Source of the DNA: Taudactylus pleione
Taxonomy: Eukaryota; Chordata; Amphibia; Anura; Myobatrachidae
Length of the DNA stretch: 64,000 nucleotides
Assembly: GCA_031769625.1 (NCBI GenBank)
Contig: JAUIMM010000169.1
Span: forward strand, 9,544,001-9,608,000
Direction: 5' to 3'
This document shows positions 1 through 12,179 of the stretch, piece after piece. How positions within the stretch are numbered: the stretch's first letter is position 1; each line of letters begins with the position of its first letter. The position numbers were made by a program, and so were the translations under genes. The notes below the pieces were generated by a model. It ran no database searches, was not told the origin of the DNA, and saw only the letters and a list, made by a program, of their open reading frames with translations.

Positions 1-409
1 CTTCTGAAAGTAGTGATGTATCATGAGTATATAATCCATATAGTATCACACAGTTTGGATTTAATGGCATATATACAGCAAATACACACATATAATATAC
101 TTTGTCTATAACTCCGTCAGTGATCACAAAGACTGCTAAGAACTAGAATGTCCCACTAAATATGTGCGGTCTAGAGCAAAATGCACTTAGAATGAGCATT
201 TGGACAAACAAAGACATTCCGGGAACTTTAGTAACTTGCAGTGCAGATGACCACCACCCTTCCAATGATTTCTCTCCAATATTGGTAGTTTGCTTGCTTC
301 ATGCAAGCTGTATAAATGTACATTTCTGCAGTATTACATTATGTGTCGATGGTGATCTCCTCTCTAATGCTGGTCCTTTAGATAAAGCATAAACTGTATA
401 AATAGCTCA
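1..409. other. Unassigned AT-rich sequence
   Basis: No coding region or repeat recognised. The short open frame at 162-392 has no motif and no supporting context. Confidence 0.5.
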
Positions 410-740
410 GCGAGGGGTAAATTTACTAAAGTGAGAGATTTTAGAAGTGGAGATGTTGCCCATAGCAACAATCAGATTCTAGCTATTATCTCCTAGAAGG
501 TGCTAGATAAATGTTAAATTATCTATCTGTATGGTGTAACTGGTCGGCACATGAGCGGCATCTTCTCACTGTATTTTTTCCGAAAAATACAGTGATAAGG
601 CTGTGGATGGGATTCACAGGGACAGAGCTTTATCACATCCCTGTGATATTACCTAAATTCGCAATGTGAATTTAGGCAACAATATCCCACTACAATCTGC
701 ATTTCATATGCAGATAGTAGTAAATAAATGCCTTAGAATC
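410..740. mobile_element. MITE, fold-back type
   Basis: Begins with GGGGTAAATTTACTAAAG and ends with a loosely inverted AGTAAATAAATGCC. The first ~100 bases recur inverted at 55990-56103, with the same run through 'gtggagatgttgcccatagcaac', so this is a dispersed repeat. The inner part has hairpins, for example ACTGTATTTTT/AAAAATACAGT near 570-595. No coding capacity. Superfamily not assigned; borders are approximate. Confidence 0.55.
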
Positions 741-859
741 AACAAAAACAATAATAAAAATAATAAAAATATATGGTTAATAAAGATACTGTATCAAGTT
801 AGAAGAAAATGTATTGTATCAATAAAATAGCAGTATCATGGAATGTTTATACGAACCAT

Positions 860-2000
860 AAAAGTGAGTAATGTTTAATTAGCGAGCCTTTTGCCTTGAT
901 AGTTGCAGCGCAGCATTTCGGCATAAAGTGTACAGTGTTTTCCAGCAGAGCGATAGTGACAATGCGATTCTATGCAGCTATAAGAACTTCCATCATCTAT
1001 CTTGAGGTTGCTGGATTGGTTTTAAAGATCTCGCACTCAATTTTCTACCACACATTCTCAATTGGATTGAGGTCTGACCACTGAATTCACTTGATGATGG
1101 TTCTCACATTTCTCTACAATCTTTGCATGATGACAGGGTGCCCTGACATCTTGAAAAATGAACATGCCGTCTGGAAACATCTCTTTAGCTAAAGGGAACA
1201 TCCTGCTTCTGAGAACTTCATGACAATGTTTTTGCCCATTCATCATTCTGTCAATAATATGAAAATGACCGACACCAGCTGCTGACATGCAGCCCCAAGC
1301 CATAGTCTTCACAGGATGTGTCACAGTCAGATTGAGGCACTCCTGGCGATATTCTTCATGTGGAAAACGTCTCATGTAGGGGTTTTTCCTTGGTTCCAAA
1401 TAAACAAAAATTACTTTCATCAGAGGAAATAACTTTTCTCCACTGTCGAATGGTCCACGACTGATGTTCTTTAGCCCAGGTGAGTTGACGAATTCCTTGG
1501 CATTTTGTTAGAAGTGTTTTTTTATTAAACTTTACAATCTCTTAAACCAACTACTTAAAAACAGCAAAGGACTGTACGTATGCATACATTAACATTTGCC
1601 TTAACTCTCTATTGTGACAAAAATTTAGGGGATTTGAGGTCTATATCTGCAAAACAGATGTGACGCATTACTCGATTCTGATGGTCCATTGTCTGCCTTC
1701 CTGGTCATGGAAGATTGTTGGTACAAAGCTTTTTTTCTGTATTTTTTGATAATTCTTGACATTACAGATTGATTACAGTTCATTTTCTTTGCAACTTTTC
1801 TGAGTCATGCCTTGTTCTGGTAGAAAAGAGATTTGAAGGCGATTTTCCTTGTCAAGCTTGAGAGATGGTTTCATTCTTAAGGTGCACGTTGTGCAGTTAC
1901 TTCCAAATGCCATGCTGCATGCTCAAGCTATTTACATCAAATGCCAAATGCTAATTGGTCATAAAAACAGGCACATCTGATTGGTTTTCTCCTGTCCGCT
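860..2000 (-). mobile_element. Decayed Tc1-like DNA transposon, copy 1
   Basis: The transposase remnant at 1058-1420 defines the element. Upstream on the minus strand (1430-1900), stop-ridden sequence still reads like the N-terminal DNA-binding half of a Tc1-like transposase. I could not find convincing terminal inverted repeats, so the limits are guesses around the coding remnant. Confidence 0.6.
1058..1420 (-). pseudogene. Tc1-like transposase fragment (DDE domain, broken)
   Basis: A 120-codon piece of a Tc1/mariner cut-and-paste transposase. It keeps the family's central block (WGCMSAAGVG at about residues 42-51) and the FQD...H stretch holding the second catalytic aspartate (MFIFQDVRAPCHHAK). 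The frame then stops after RPQSN. The expected PIENVW motif, which holds the third catalytic acid, appears immediately downstream in another frame, so a frameshift separates it. The N-terminal paired-like domain lies upstream in broken frames. The normal protein is about 340 residues, so this copy cannot be functional. Family assignment is firm from motif order; no partner gene is expected. Confidence 0.8.
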
Positions 2001-2489
2001 AAAACATGCTGAAATTGCTTTGACGTTGTGCTTCTTTCAGTGGAGTTTTTGCTTGTGAGATATCTGAAAACTAGACTAAAATCGCAACAAAATGATATAT
2101 AACATCATATAACAGCATGTAAACAAAATTTCACTCACAAAACAACATATTCCTGTGAAGCATACTTTCCTACAATTGAAAAAGAATTTCAGGGAGATTT
2201 TTAAAGCAACACCTATGTGCACTGAAGAGAGAGTGTACTTCTCTGCCTGAGAGGCACATCACACTATTTACTTATATCCAACTATACTGTAAATTATCCC
2301 CAAAGCAGTTACACAGTACAGCACATATAAGCAGTATATTTATAACAGCTGGATAATGACATTAAGGTGGTAATGTTATAGGAGGCTATGTTTTGAACTA
2401 TTTTAATTGCCCCCTCTAACTCTCTCCTTTCCAGTAGGTTAATGCAATTCATCACATGCTATGCGTTTGGCATCCTGGTGGTCTGAATG

Positions 2490-2895
2490 CCCACGCTTCT
2501 CTTATCGGCGCTGAAATCCTGACCCCGGTCAGAAGCCCGGCATCAGCATCCAGACCGCCGTGATACCGAAGGTAAGTATCGGGGTGTAAGGGGGGGTTAG
2601 GTTTAGGGTTAGGGTTTAGGGTTAGGCACTATAGGGAAGGTTAGGATTAGTCACTAAGGGGGTGGGTTAGGGTCAGGCACCAGGCAGGGGGAGGTTAGGG
2701 TTAGGCACTAGGGGGGGAGGGTTAGGGTTATGCACCAAAAAGGTGGGGCTAAGGTTAAGGTAGGAGGAGAAGGGGGAAGGTTAGCATACCGACCAACAGG
2801 CGTCGGTATGTTAACCCTTTCGGGATGTCGTCTTCGGGATTCTAACAGCTGGGATCCCGAGCGCTGACATCTCATACCGATTCCCGTCACACATC
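2490..2895 (+). repeat. TTAGGG-rich dispersed element, copy A
   Basis: Palindromic GC-rich heads (CTGACCCCGGTCAG, CGGGATCCCAGC-type stretches) flank a core of ~27-30-bp units reading GGTTAGGGTTAGGCACTAGG. The left head ends in GAAGGTAAGTATC, a splice-donor-like string. Related copies with the same design are at 29705-30115, 44024-44530, 61383-61800 and 63795-64000. The units resemble telomere repeats but are interrupted and embedded in a mobile-element-like frame. Confidence 0.7.
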
Positions 2896-2985
2896 CCTTT
2901 AATACAGTGCACATTCTTGGGCACACAGACACTCATGCAGCCATGAGTGTACTGGACAGCATTGGACATTTTCTTGTAGCTCACA

Positions 2986-3711
2986 TTGGGTGGGATGCAC
3001 GATGCATCCCGCCACCCTTCACATGTATGCCGGCATTAATTACGCTGGTATGCATGAACAAAATCGCAGTAAGAGTTGTCCTTTGCGAGTGAGGGACTTC
3101 CAGGTCTATGAGTCCCTCTGGTGTCATTCTGTGCATGTGCAGAATGACACACGGGCCGCAGAGGGTGCTGGGAGGCATCCAATTGGTTCCCTCTCACTGC
3201 ACTCTCCGATTAGAAGCTCATAGGCTTCTATAGGGTAACGCCATCAGAAGATGACATTACACACTGCATCCAAGCCCCGGAATGCATTGGATTCCGGGGC
3301 TTGGTACATATGAGAAATGCGGTCAAACTCGCATTTTTGTGGGCCTAACCGCATCTCTCATATGCATCAAACCCAGGAATGCAATACATTCTGTGGTTTT
3401 GTTGCTGTGGGCAATGCCATCTTCAGATGGCATTGCCCAATAGAAGCCTATGGGATTCTATTCGGTGCCGCTCCACAGATCCCTCCCAGCACACCCCACG
3501 GTGAGTGTTCTGCGTATTCACAGAAGGATGCCAGAGGGACTTCTGGGTCATAAACCTAGGAGTCCCTCATTCGCAAAGGACCACTCTTACCGATAGAACG
3601 GTAGTTTGCATTTTCCTTCATGCATACCGGCGTTATTGACGCCGACATGCTTGTGAACAGTGGCGGGATGCATCGCATTCCAAATGCGATGCGACATGCA
3701 TCCCGCCCATT
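2986..3711. mobile_element. Fold-back element, ~0.73 kb
   Basis: The two halves are imperfect inverted copies folding around about 3330-3350. Pairs include TGGGATGCA...GATGCATCCCGCC at the left and GATGCATCGC...TGCATCCCGCCC at the right, GTCCTTTGCGAGTGAGGGACT against AGTCCCTCATTCGCAAAGGAC, and AGAAGCTCATAGGCTTCTAT against AATAGAAGCCTATGGGATTCT. No coding capacity. It shares internal blocks (CCATCnnnAGATGGC, cataggct) with the MITE at 60201-60729. Confidence 0.75.
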
Positions 3712-4034
3712 CTCTTTATTCTTCTGTTTATTATTATTATTTCTTTGCTTTCATATTATTTTTATGTTTCCTTCATGTTGTGTGGAGATTGAGGGCATTA
3801 TCACTGGGTTGTGCCCACCTGGTCTACACTAACCATGCGTTAACAACCAGGCCATTTTTGCTAGTACTGTGCATTCATTAGCAATGAATCACAGATAAAA
3901 CCTTCTATGAAATGGTCTCCCTGGGCTCTGTTAGAGAGTGAAGTGTGTACAGGCAAGACTGAAAACCAGGTTGACAGTAGAGTAGTACATAAAGGACCTG
4001 ACTATTGTAAACTATAAATAAGAGTGGAACAAAG

Positions 4035-4070
<36 letters not shown>

Positions 4071-4445
4071 TCAGAATTCCACTGCACTTGCCACTCCCAG
4101 ATTTGGGGTGCAAACCTGCACTCGCCATTCCCAGGACTGGGGTGCAAGTGGCTTGTGACTACATTGCTTAAATAAATAAAAACAGAAGACTCAGCACTCA
4201 CCATTGTTAAATCACTCACAATAATATATAAATAAATAATGGGGTTATGGTTCATGGATTGGTCAATGGATTTAAGCCTGCAGCCCACATCATGGGTCCC
4301 CACTTCTCTGCAAGTCCTACACTATCTGTCATACTGGAAACCTGGTAGCTGCTATCACAGAGTTTAAACTGAAAACATGTTAACTGGTTTAAAGCTCACC
4401 TGCCAACTAATGGCTTTTAAATGCAAGGCAGTCACCAAACATAGC
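3712..4445. repeat. Unassigned sequence with a (TA)n microsatellite
   Basis: A pure TA run lies at about 4038-4067. It is followed by an imperfect palindrome around 4080-4150 (CACTGCACTTGCC...GGGGTGCAAGTGG). No coding region recognised. Confidence 0.55.
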
Positions 4446-4676
4446 TTCTATCATACTAACAAAAAGGCGGCTTTTGTAAACAATATGCTTAAGGAGTTTG
4501 GAGTCAAATGAGGGAAAAGAGAGATTGGTCGGTAGTTGGCGAGTGTTTGGATCAAGGGTAGGTTTTTTAAGAATGGGGAAGACAAGGGCATGTTTGAATG
4601 CAGAAGGGACAGTGCCAGATGAGAGGAAGAGATTGAGGAGGTAGGCAAGGAGGGAAAAGGCACAAGGAGAGAGTTA
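4446..4676 (-). pseudogene. L2-like LINE fragment, 3' portion (RT start)
   Basis: On the minus strand this reads like the segment just before and at the start of the reverse-transcriptase domain of the LINE at 56566-59526: a serine-rich stretch, FKHAL, then LKKP-type residues, a DPN tract and a degraded RPIS block. It continues the LINE piece at 14593-16440; the 9.9-kb composite between them shares a 15-bp target duplication. It is full of frameshifts and stops near 4446, so the RT catalytic core and 3' end are missing. Confidence 0.7.
4662..4676. other. 15-bp target-site duplication, left copy
   Basis: ACAAGGAGAGAGTTA here is repeated exactly at 14578-14592, in the same orientation, at the two edges of the composite insertion inside one LINE. 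Confidence 0.8.
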
Positions 4677-4775
4677 AAAAAAAACAAGTAGGTGCGCTAA
4701 CTGTTCAATTGCAGTCTAATATAAAAACCTGCAGCTGACATCACAGGGGCTTCTGCAATGTAACCTCACAATAGA

Positions 4776-5194
4776 GTAGAGAAAAAGGAAAGAAGGTGTC
4801 TGCGCTGGTGATATATATATATATATATATATATATAACACATTAATAGTAGAACAAATGTAAATTGGATTTATTCATAAATATGAAGTGCAGTTCAATA
4901 AAACATACACACATGTAACATCATAAAATAACAAATATTGTTAAAAAACACTACCATGAATGATACAAATGAACAGATGGTTTAGGTGGCTGATTGAGAA
5001 AAATTGTATCCAAATGTTCCCAACAGCTAGCTAGTACCCAATGAGGCAAAAGTCAAAATAGTCAATTAGCAATACTGTTGGTTCAAAAAGAACTGCCCAA
5101 TAATTAGTAAATGGATATGTGGCTAATCAGTGTCACAGGTCACTCTCAAATCCCAAAATGTTAAGTCCGTAGACTAGAACTCCTTATCCCGTAA
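4776..5194 (+). repeat. Left inverted arm of the composite
   Basis: Matches 14172-14579 in reverse complement with only scattered differences. It starts GTAGAGAAAAAGGAAAGAAG and ends near CTAGAACTCCTTATCCCGTA, and contains an (AT)n run at about 4811-4837. Confidence 0.85.
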
Positions 5195-5550
5195 CGGTAC
5201 TGGATCAGAACCTCTATACACACCTTCCTATTCCTTCTAATATCCTGCCTATACCTTCTAATAACCTGCCTATACCTCCTAAGGATGACGCTAATTTGCG
5301 TACGCAGTCATACAGTAAATAAAGACTTAAGACCTGGAATCTGTGGTTCCAAAGCACAAGTATTAGTCAAGTAAAAGTACAGTCAGTTACACGCTATTGA
5401 TTCAGAAACAATTCGGCGCAAAGGAATTATACAGACCCAAGTACGGTATACATACGCAGCGCTTCCGGACCAGATGTTAGGTATCAGCAAGAAACCCCTC
5501 GTCTATCAGCATTCAGCATGAAGACTAAGACCCAGTGTTGGAGCACACAT

Positions 5551-5557
5551 ATTTATA
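5551..5557 (-). promoter_or_regulatory. Candidate TATA box of the LTR
   Basis: The minus strand reads GGGGGGTATAAATATGTG. It lies ~350 bp from the presumed LTR end, a reasonable U3/R position. A competing TATATAAAA string lies near 6060-6070. Confidence 0.35.
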
Positions 5558-6208
5558 CCCCCCCAGAAATAGACAACACAATAGAGAAGTTTGTTGCTGA
5601 TGCCATTGGTTCCCAAGGGGGATACATCTGTTACAGAGCATTTAACAGGCTGATTCAAATAGACACAACCCAGCCTCCAACAACTGAGGGTCCCTAGATT
5701 CCCGCCGCATGCATCATCCTAAAAGTTGGTAATATAATATACATTTTGTTGCTTGAAGTCTCTGCGGTCCATAAGTTGAGAATGCATGATGTGATCTCCG
5801 CACCGATAATACCGGAATGCTGTGGAAAGAGTACGCATCAGTACAATACCAAACACGGCTTACTTATCATGTATAAAACCTTAGTTACCAAACAATCTTT
5901 ATTTCACAGCATTTATACTAAATGAACAAACTTAAATCTTATACCTTAAAGCTTATGAAACCTTGTATGTAAATATGTAATGTGTGAGTATGCAGGGTTT
6001 GATATAAGGACGCTAGTTAACTTGGTGCAGATGCGTGCGCATAGAGCTAATAAACAGCGCTTTTATATAGGATCTTATGCATTTGCTAATATGCGACTAG
6101 CTAACAGCGCAACGGTGCGTATTAATGTGTATATGAGAAATGGTGAAGGATGCAATCGCATGGTGCTAATATTAAAATCGCCATATGTACTTAATTGTGA
6201 GTTTATCT

Positions 6209-6295
6209 AAAATGGCGCTTGGTCGGCCATTCGCAAAATGGCGTCTTGTGATTTCATTTCCAAAATGGCGTCTTGCAGCCAGTCGCAAGATGGCG
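6209..6295 (+). promoter_or_regulatory. Four YY1-like AARATGGCG repeats in U3
   Basis: AAAATGGCG at 6209, 6235 and 6262 and AAGATGGCG at 6287, spaced 25-27 bp. AAGATGGCG matches the known core recognised by the zinc-finger factor YY1. They lie near the U3 start of the minus-strand LTR, where enhancers are expected. Binding is inference. Confidence 0.45.
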
Positions 6296-6670
6296 TTGCT
6301 GCGATTCAATTTTAAACTGATTTTGTCTCAGCCAATGATCCAGCTTCGACAGTCCACCCTTTGATAGTGAACAACATGCTATCACAATCTGATTTTAAAA
6401 TATAATTTAGGGTTACATTTATATACTATTTTGTGTTATTATGGTGATGGCACAAGGTGGTTCTTAATCCATCAATAATGTGTCTCTGGGTGGGGACATA
6501 AAACTACTATTATACGCACACTGCAGATCTTGGAAGATCATGTGAAAGGTGTGGGGATGCACCAGTCTTATAAAGGCAGTCTTGAAGGGGAATTGAGACT
6601 TTACATTATCTAAGGTGTTCTAAAAATAACATTTCAATAATACATTCTATGCACGTCTAAATATAATACA

Positions 6671-8540
6671 TTAAATGATGGTATTTCCTAGTTCAGGGTT
6701 GTAATGCAGTTCTATATTTACCTCGGTATTCGTATTGTCATTACTGACCACCATCATAGTTTCGTTCTTACATCTTACTTTATTTTTACATTTTCCACAC
6801 TTCAACACAATAGGAACACACCGGACACATATTCCAATTATTATGATGACAATTAGTATAAGGATCAAGAATTTGCCTATGCTGGCGATCACTTCCTGGA
6901 CCCATTCCCCTAGACCTGAGAACCATTTCACTGAGTTCAGCCATGAACCCCATCCTTATATCTTTTCCCCTACTTCAGCCACTGAAGCGTTATGGTTCTT
7001 ACGAAACTCCCATTTTAGCTGCAGAATTTCATCCATCTTTCGGTCTATCACCTCCTTGGGGTCGCTGGTATCATTGGTGACATAGGTGCAACATTTACTC
7101 CAAATTGGGTGGCCAACGTTACGCAATACCCTCCAGTAACAGCAGTTAAATAATTTAACACTAGCCTGTGTTGCACCAGTTCTTTCTTGTACGCTTGCAA
7201 TTCTCTCCTTATATACCTGAATGTGTCATCGTACATCTCGGTGATATTATCTATCAATTTAGCAAGTTCCTGAATATACCTAAAATTTTATGTACCCCGA
7301 GCAATCCTGGTGGGATCCAGTGCGACTAAAACTTGAAAGCCAGTTGTCTCACTAATTAACTGAGTGGCTTTATGCACGTCACCAGGTATCATATTTCTTT
7401 TGCCTCTGTGTTCATATTGTGTGTGAAGATATGGTGATGGTGTGTTCTTATGTATACCAAGCATTTCAACATGTGTGAGGGTCATAACTTCTGGGACTAC
7501 TCTTCCCAGGTAACACAAACCTTCGGAACTCGGGGAGAGCCATTTATACGCTTTTCTTCCACATATGAAATATACATTATCAGGGAGAACATAAGGAATG
7601 GTATGCATCATTATCATTAAGCACATTTCCCTTGCAAACAATCCTATTTCCGGGTATTCCATCTGGTACATGCAAGTTTCTGGCTGTATTATTTTAGCAC
7701 AATAACCTTTTGGCACCTTACCAATAATTTCTTTGGTGGAACTCAATGTATACCGATACCTAAAATGTTTCCCACCAGACTATAATTGAGCGTAACAGAT
7801 CATGGTTTATGGACTCATTATCAGCTCTTTGTGAGAAGGTCATCATCTGATTATTACCCGTCACTTCCCAACTCCCGGGTTTATTGGGGTTGGTTATGTT
7901 TAAACACAAAAGTGATCTATCTACTTGGAATTGATAGAGTTTGAAATGAGGTGGTTTGGATGAGAGGAATTTTCCATCCAATGTTTTCCCTTTTTGTAAT
8001 TCTAAAATTTCCGTGATATTCAGCGGAAATGACACCAACCCTACGTTATGCTGTCCCTGTGGTACATGTGAACACACCCAGCAATCAGTTTGATTTAATA
8101 CTTTGCCTACCATACTATGATAATCCTCTAAAGGATACCCACCCCAGTACGGACTATACTAGGGACCCATAAAGCTCACAAATACAGGAATCTTCAGACG
8201 ATAAACCTCCACACCTTCCTCGAGTATCCGGAATGATAGCTGTCTTAACAATAACAGTACTAAGTTTGGTCAGACACTCACCTGATTGGCATTGCACTCC
8301 TCCTGACTCCACTCCATCAGCACTGCCATCAGCTCCCATTTCCTCAATCGGTCCCCCATCGCAGAAACTGGATATTCCCGAACCGGCCAGGATGGTGAAC
8401 ACTCTAACAGAAAATATAAAAATGAACACAGCAGGCCCGTCCATTGTCACAACAAGACCTGCAAGTTTCTTGTAGTTCAGGTATCTCATTACAACCTTTT
8501 CAATCCTCCCGGAACAAGCTCGCGAGCGACAGGTCCACAC
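6671..8540 (-). pseudogene. env: ERV env, broken (SU and TM pieces)
   Basis: Retroviral envelope remnant in at least four pieces in different frames. At 8154-8540 there is an N-terminal part with a hydrophobic signal-like stretch. At 7760-8113 there is a surface-subunit piece with a CWVC motif, the CXXC type known from gammaretroviral envelopes, and several NXT/NXS sites. At 7288-7746 there is a further surface piece. At 7048-7257 there is a transmembrane-subunit ectodomain piece with a helical region. At 6671-6931 there is a membrane span (an I/L/V-rich run at about residues 20-38) and a short cysteine-rich tail. The start overlaps the end of pol, as is usual. Frameshifts and stops mean no envelope protein can be made. 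Family placement rests on the CWVC motif and layout. Confidence 0.75.
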
Positions 8541-9060
8541 TATCAGCCTTGTCCCCGACTTGTTTCTCCACCGGTTGATTGACCTTTTTGCAATGAGTAG
8601 AATGGACCCAGGTATCTCTCTCTGCCACCTTCAAAGATGTAGTACTTGTCAGCAGCACCTGGTACAGACCTTCCCACTGATCAGTCAAACAACCTGAACG
8701 CAAGAAATTTCTGATCATAACATATTCTCCTAGTTCAACATCATGACAGTTAGTTTCAGGCATATCATGGGACAACAATTTCAGTTTCTGCTGCTGTTGT
8801 TTTAACTGCTTACTCATTGATATAAGATACTTTACAGTTACCTCGTTGTTGCTCTTCAGATCTTCCTGTGGACTTATAATCAAATGAGGTTGTCTACCGA
8901 ACAGTATTTCAAATGGGGACAGATTTAGAGGGGGTCTAGGAGTGGTCCTTATGCTATGTAGGACCAAAGGTAACACTTCTGGCCATCCTAGTCCAGTCTC
9001 TGCCATGATTTTACTTAACTTATTTTTAATAGTTCCGTTCATCCTCTCTACCTTGGAACT
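8500..9060 (-). pseudogene. pol: ERV pol, integrase C-terminal part
   Basis: About 180 codons of integrase. They cover the end of the catalytic core (the NGTIKNKL region after the expected catalytic glutamate), the PFEILFGRQP stretch and the C-terminal DNA-binding domain ending with a WVHSTHCK block, which is typical of gammaretrovirus-like integrases. The frame differs from the upstream integrase piece at 9257-10670; stops and a frame change lie between about 9043 and 9256. The start of env overlaps its 3' end. Non-functional as it stands. Confidence 0.8.
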
Positions 9061-9256
9061 GGCTTGCGGTCAGTAAGGGGAGTGAAGTCGGCTATTAATA
9101 CCCATCAGCTTACACATATTTTGAAAAACATCACCTGTGAAATGAGTACCCGTCACTCTCGATGATTTTAGGGATACCGTACCTGCATACAAATTCCTGA
9201 ACTATTTTCTTGGCAGTAAACGCAGCAGTATTAGTGGCCGCTGGGTAGGCCTCAAC

Positions 9257-10906
9257 CTAATTAGAAAATACATCCGTGCACACTAATACATACTTAAGGT
9301 TCCTGCAGGGTGGTAATTGGATGAAATCAATTTGTATCACCTGGAAAGGTCCATCAGTCGGTGGAATGTGGGACGGTTCAGTATGGATCGCTTTCCCTAT
9401 GTTCTTCCTTAAGCAGGTCAGACAGGACATTGCTATCTTTTCTGCTTGTGAAGAAAAACCTGGTGTGCACCAGTATGCTCTCACCAACTTGCACATACCT
9501 TGTTTTCCCAGATAAGTCAGACCGTGTGCTGCCTCAGCCAGGCTGGGGTAATATGCCTTGGGGGCTACTGGTTTACCTTGTCCTTCCCTCCAGAGCCCGG
9601 AGGACTCTTGCCCACATCCCTTGGACTTCCAAATGGATTTTTCCTGAATTGAACACAAATTTTGCATCTCAATTAATTTCAGCATATCAATTGTTTGGAA
9701 AGACATAATTTTTTCGGTTGGAGAAAACATTTTTAACCCTGCTGCCCATTTTGCAGCTTCATCGGCTCTGTTGTTGCCCAGTGACACCGGATCATCCTCA
9801 CATGTATGGGCTTTACACTTAATTACTGCCACCGCTTTGGGCAGTTGGATTGCTTCTAAAAGATGTTTTATATGTCGGGAATGTGCACCTGGTGTGCCTG
9901 CTGCTGTCATAAAATTTCTCAGATGCCATAGAGCCCCAAAATCGTGCACCACCCCGAACGCGTACTTCGAATCAGTGTAAATGTTAGCAGATTTGCCTGC
10001 TGCCAGTTCACACGCTCTAGTTAGTGCTACTAACTCTGCCACCTGGGCTGAGTGAGGAGGACCAAGAGGTTTAGTTTCTATGATGTCTGTGTCATTTACA
10101 ACAGCATAACCTATACATAATTCACCTGTGTCTGTTTGTCTATGACAACTCCCATCCGTATAAAAAGTTACATCCACATTCTCTAAAGGTGTGTCGTGTA
10201 TGTCAGGTCTAGCAGTAAAGGTCTGATTCAGATATTTCGTACAATCGTGCGTATCATTATGTACGCTGAACTCATCTCCCGCCAGCAACTCGCCTCCTTC
10301 CACCCTTTGTATATCATGTTGTACATATGGTAAATACGTTGCTGGATTCAGCGTACTGCAACGTTTAACAGTAATGTTTGCGGGTGCGATTAGTGCTAGT
10401 TCCCATTTGGTAAACCTAGCTGAAGAGACGTGTCTGGTTTGAGCTGAGTTCAACAGAGCAGATACAGCATGGGGAGTGTAGACAATCATATCATGACCCA
10501 ATACTAAGTCCTCACTTTTACTCACCAATAGTGCGGTAGCTGCTACACTTCTCAAACAGGTGGGGAGTGATCTTGCCACAGTGTTCAGTTGGGCACTGTA
10601 GTATGCTGCGGGCCTACTGGCATCACCATTGTTTTGTGTAAGGACACCTGCAGCACAACCATCGGCTTCCGTTCAATACAAATCAAAAGGTTTTTCATTA
10701 TCAGATATTCCCAATGCAGGAGCTTTTGTCAGACTATCCTTAAGATTAAGGAAAGCCTGCTCTGATTCCTCTGTGTGTATGACACAATCGGGCTTTGAGG
10801 AAGAGACTAATTCCTGTAAAGGTAAGGCCAAAATAGAAAAACCTGGGATCCACATTCTACAGTATCCACACATTCCCAAGAAGGTACGAATTTGCGGCAG
10901 TGTCAT
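9257..10906 (-). pseudogene. pol: ERV pol, RT connection, RNase H and integrase N-terminal part
   Basis: Continues pol in one frame, with an in-frame TGA near 10669-10671. The upstream part (10673-10906) is the end of the RT domain (MTLPQIRTFLG...). Next comes the connection region, then RNase H with FYTDGSC, an AELVAL glutamate, YTDSKYA and NNRADEAA, which carry the usual acidic residues. After that comes the integrase zinc-binding segment with a CLTC pair and the first catalytic aspartate in IQIDF. The frame ends at 9257 with TAG where a tryptophan codon is usual (FSN then stop), consistent with a G-to-A change. The rest of integrase follows in broken frames. Confidence 0.85.
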
Positions 10907-10926
10907 GATTCTGCGGCAGTGTCATG
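10889..10926. repeat. 19-bp tandem duplication that breaks pol
   Basis: AATTTGCGGCAGTGTCATG (10889-10907) is followed by ATTCTGCGGCAGTGTCATG (10908-10926), 17 of 19 bases the same. Nineteen bases shift the frame, so both flanking pieces begin or end with MTLPQ. Confidence 0.85.
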
Positions 10927-12179
10927 TTTTGTATGGCCTGGATTCTATCCATTGTAAGATGTCGTAAACCCTGGGTTAGGCAGTGTCTCAAATATTTTAC
11001 TCTGGATTGGCACGGCTGTAGTTTGTCCTTAGCCACCTTGTGTCCTGTATGCGAGAGATGAAGTAACAAAAGTTTAGTATCATTCAGACATGACATAAAC
11101 GAGTCAGAACATAGCAATAAATTGTCCACATATTGAATTAGAACAGATCCATTGACAGGTTGAATAGATTGTAAACAGTCGTGCAATGCCTGGGAGAAGA
11201 TACTGGGGCTGTCTATGAAACCTTGGGGTAACCGTGTCCATGTGTATTGTAAACCTCTGTATGTAAATGCGAATAGATACTGACAGTCAGGGTGGAGAGG
11301 CACAGAGAAGAAAGCAGAACAGAGGTCAATGACAGTGAAATGGGTTGCATTTGGTGGGATCTGTATCAGAATGACAGCTGGATTTGGCACTACAGGGAAT
11401 TGGCTCTCTACCACCTTATTAACACCTCTAAGGTCTTGTACTAGCCTATAACCCCTTCCACCACTCTTTTTCACTGGAAAAATGGGATTGTTGGCTACAC
11501 TAGCTGTACGAACTAAAATTCCCTGTTGCAATAATCGCTCAATTAATGGAAAAACCCCTAACTCTACCTCCTGTTTAAGTGGGTACTGGGGAATTTTCGG
11601 AGCTTGCCTACCGCTTTTTAAATTTACCATTACAGGGCTTACGTTTGCCATTAATCCAGTGTCCTGTCCATCCTTAGTCCAAAGAGAATCTGGAATTCGG
11701 GACAACATTTCATCTATCTGAGATGGATTTTCATTTAAACTTGTAGAGTGATACTTTATCCTTTGGGGAGTGTCCAACATATCCCGCACCTCGTGTGCAA
11801 CTCTCTCTGGGATATCTAAAAATACACCATCAGGGGTGCAATATATAACACATCCCATTTTACATAACAGATCTCTACCCAGCAGGTTAGTAGGAGCCGC
11901 AGCAGCCAGAAGGAAAGAATGCCTGGTATGCAATGGCCCAATAGTAACCTCTGTGGACTTTGTTAAAGGGTAATGTTCCACTTTACCTGTTACAACCATT
12001 GTTGGTACTGTCTCGTTGGTCACCTGTACATTAACGGGAGATTTTATCACTGACCTGGTCGCCCCTGTGTCTACAAGAAAAGGATATTCAGTACCAGCTA
12101 CATCAACCATCATGACCGGTTCTTCCCTAGTACTTCCCGTTAACCTGACTATCTGTAGACTACAGGTATGACCTGACCC

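Larger units (their letters stand above)
5195..6351 (-). repeat. ERV long terminal repeat (3' LTR), approximate
   Basis: Positioned downstream of env on the minus strand. The minus strand reads a purine-rich AAAGGGTGGAC tract followed by TGTCGAAGC at 6351, as expected for a polypurine tract and LTR start. A minus-strand TATA-like TATAAAT lies at 5551-5557 and another TATA-like string near 6060-6070. The U3 side holds four AARATGGCG repeats (6209-6295). No second LTR is present for comparison because the 5' end of the ERV is missing, so the border at 5195 is only where the inverted arm begins. Confidence 0.5.

Noticed and set aside
2580..2780. True telomere or chromosome end
   Set aside because: TTAGGG strings are interrupted by GCACTAGGG segments, lie inside palindromic heads and occur at five dispersed sites in both orientations.
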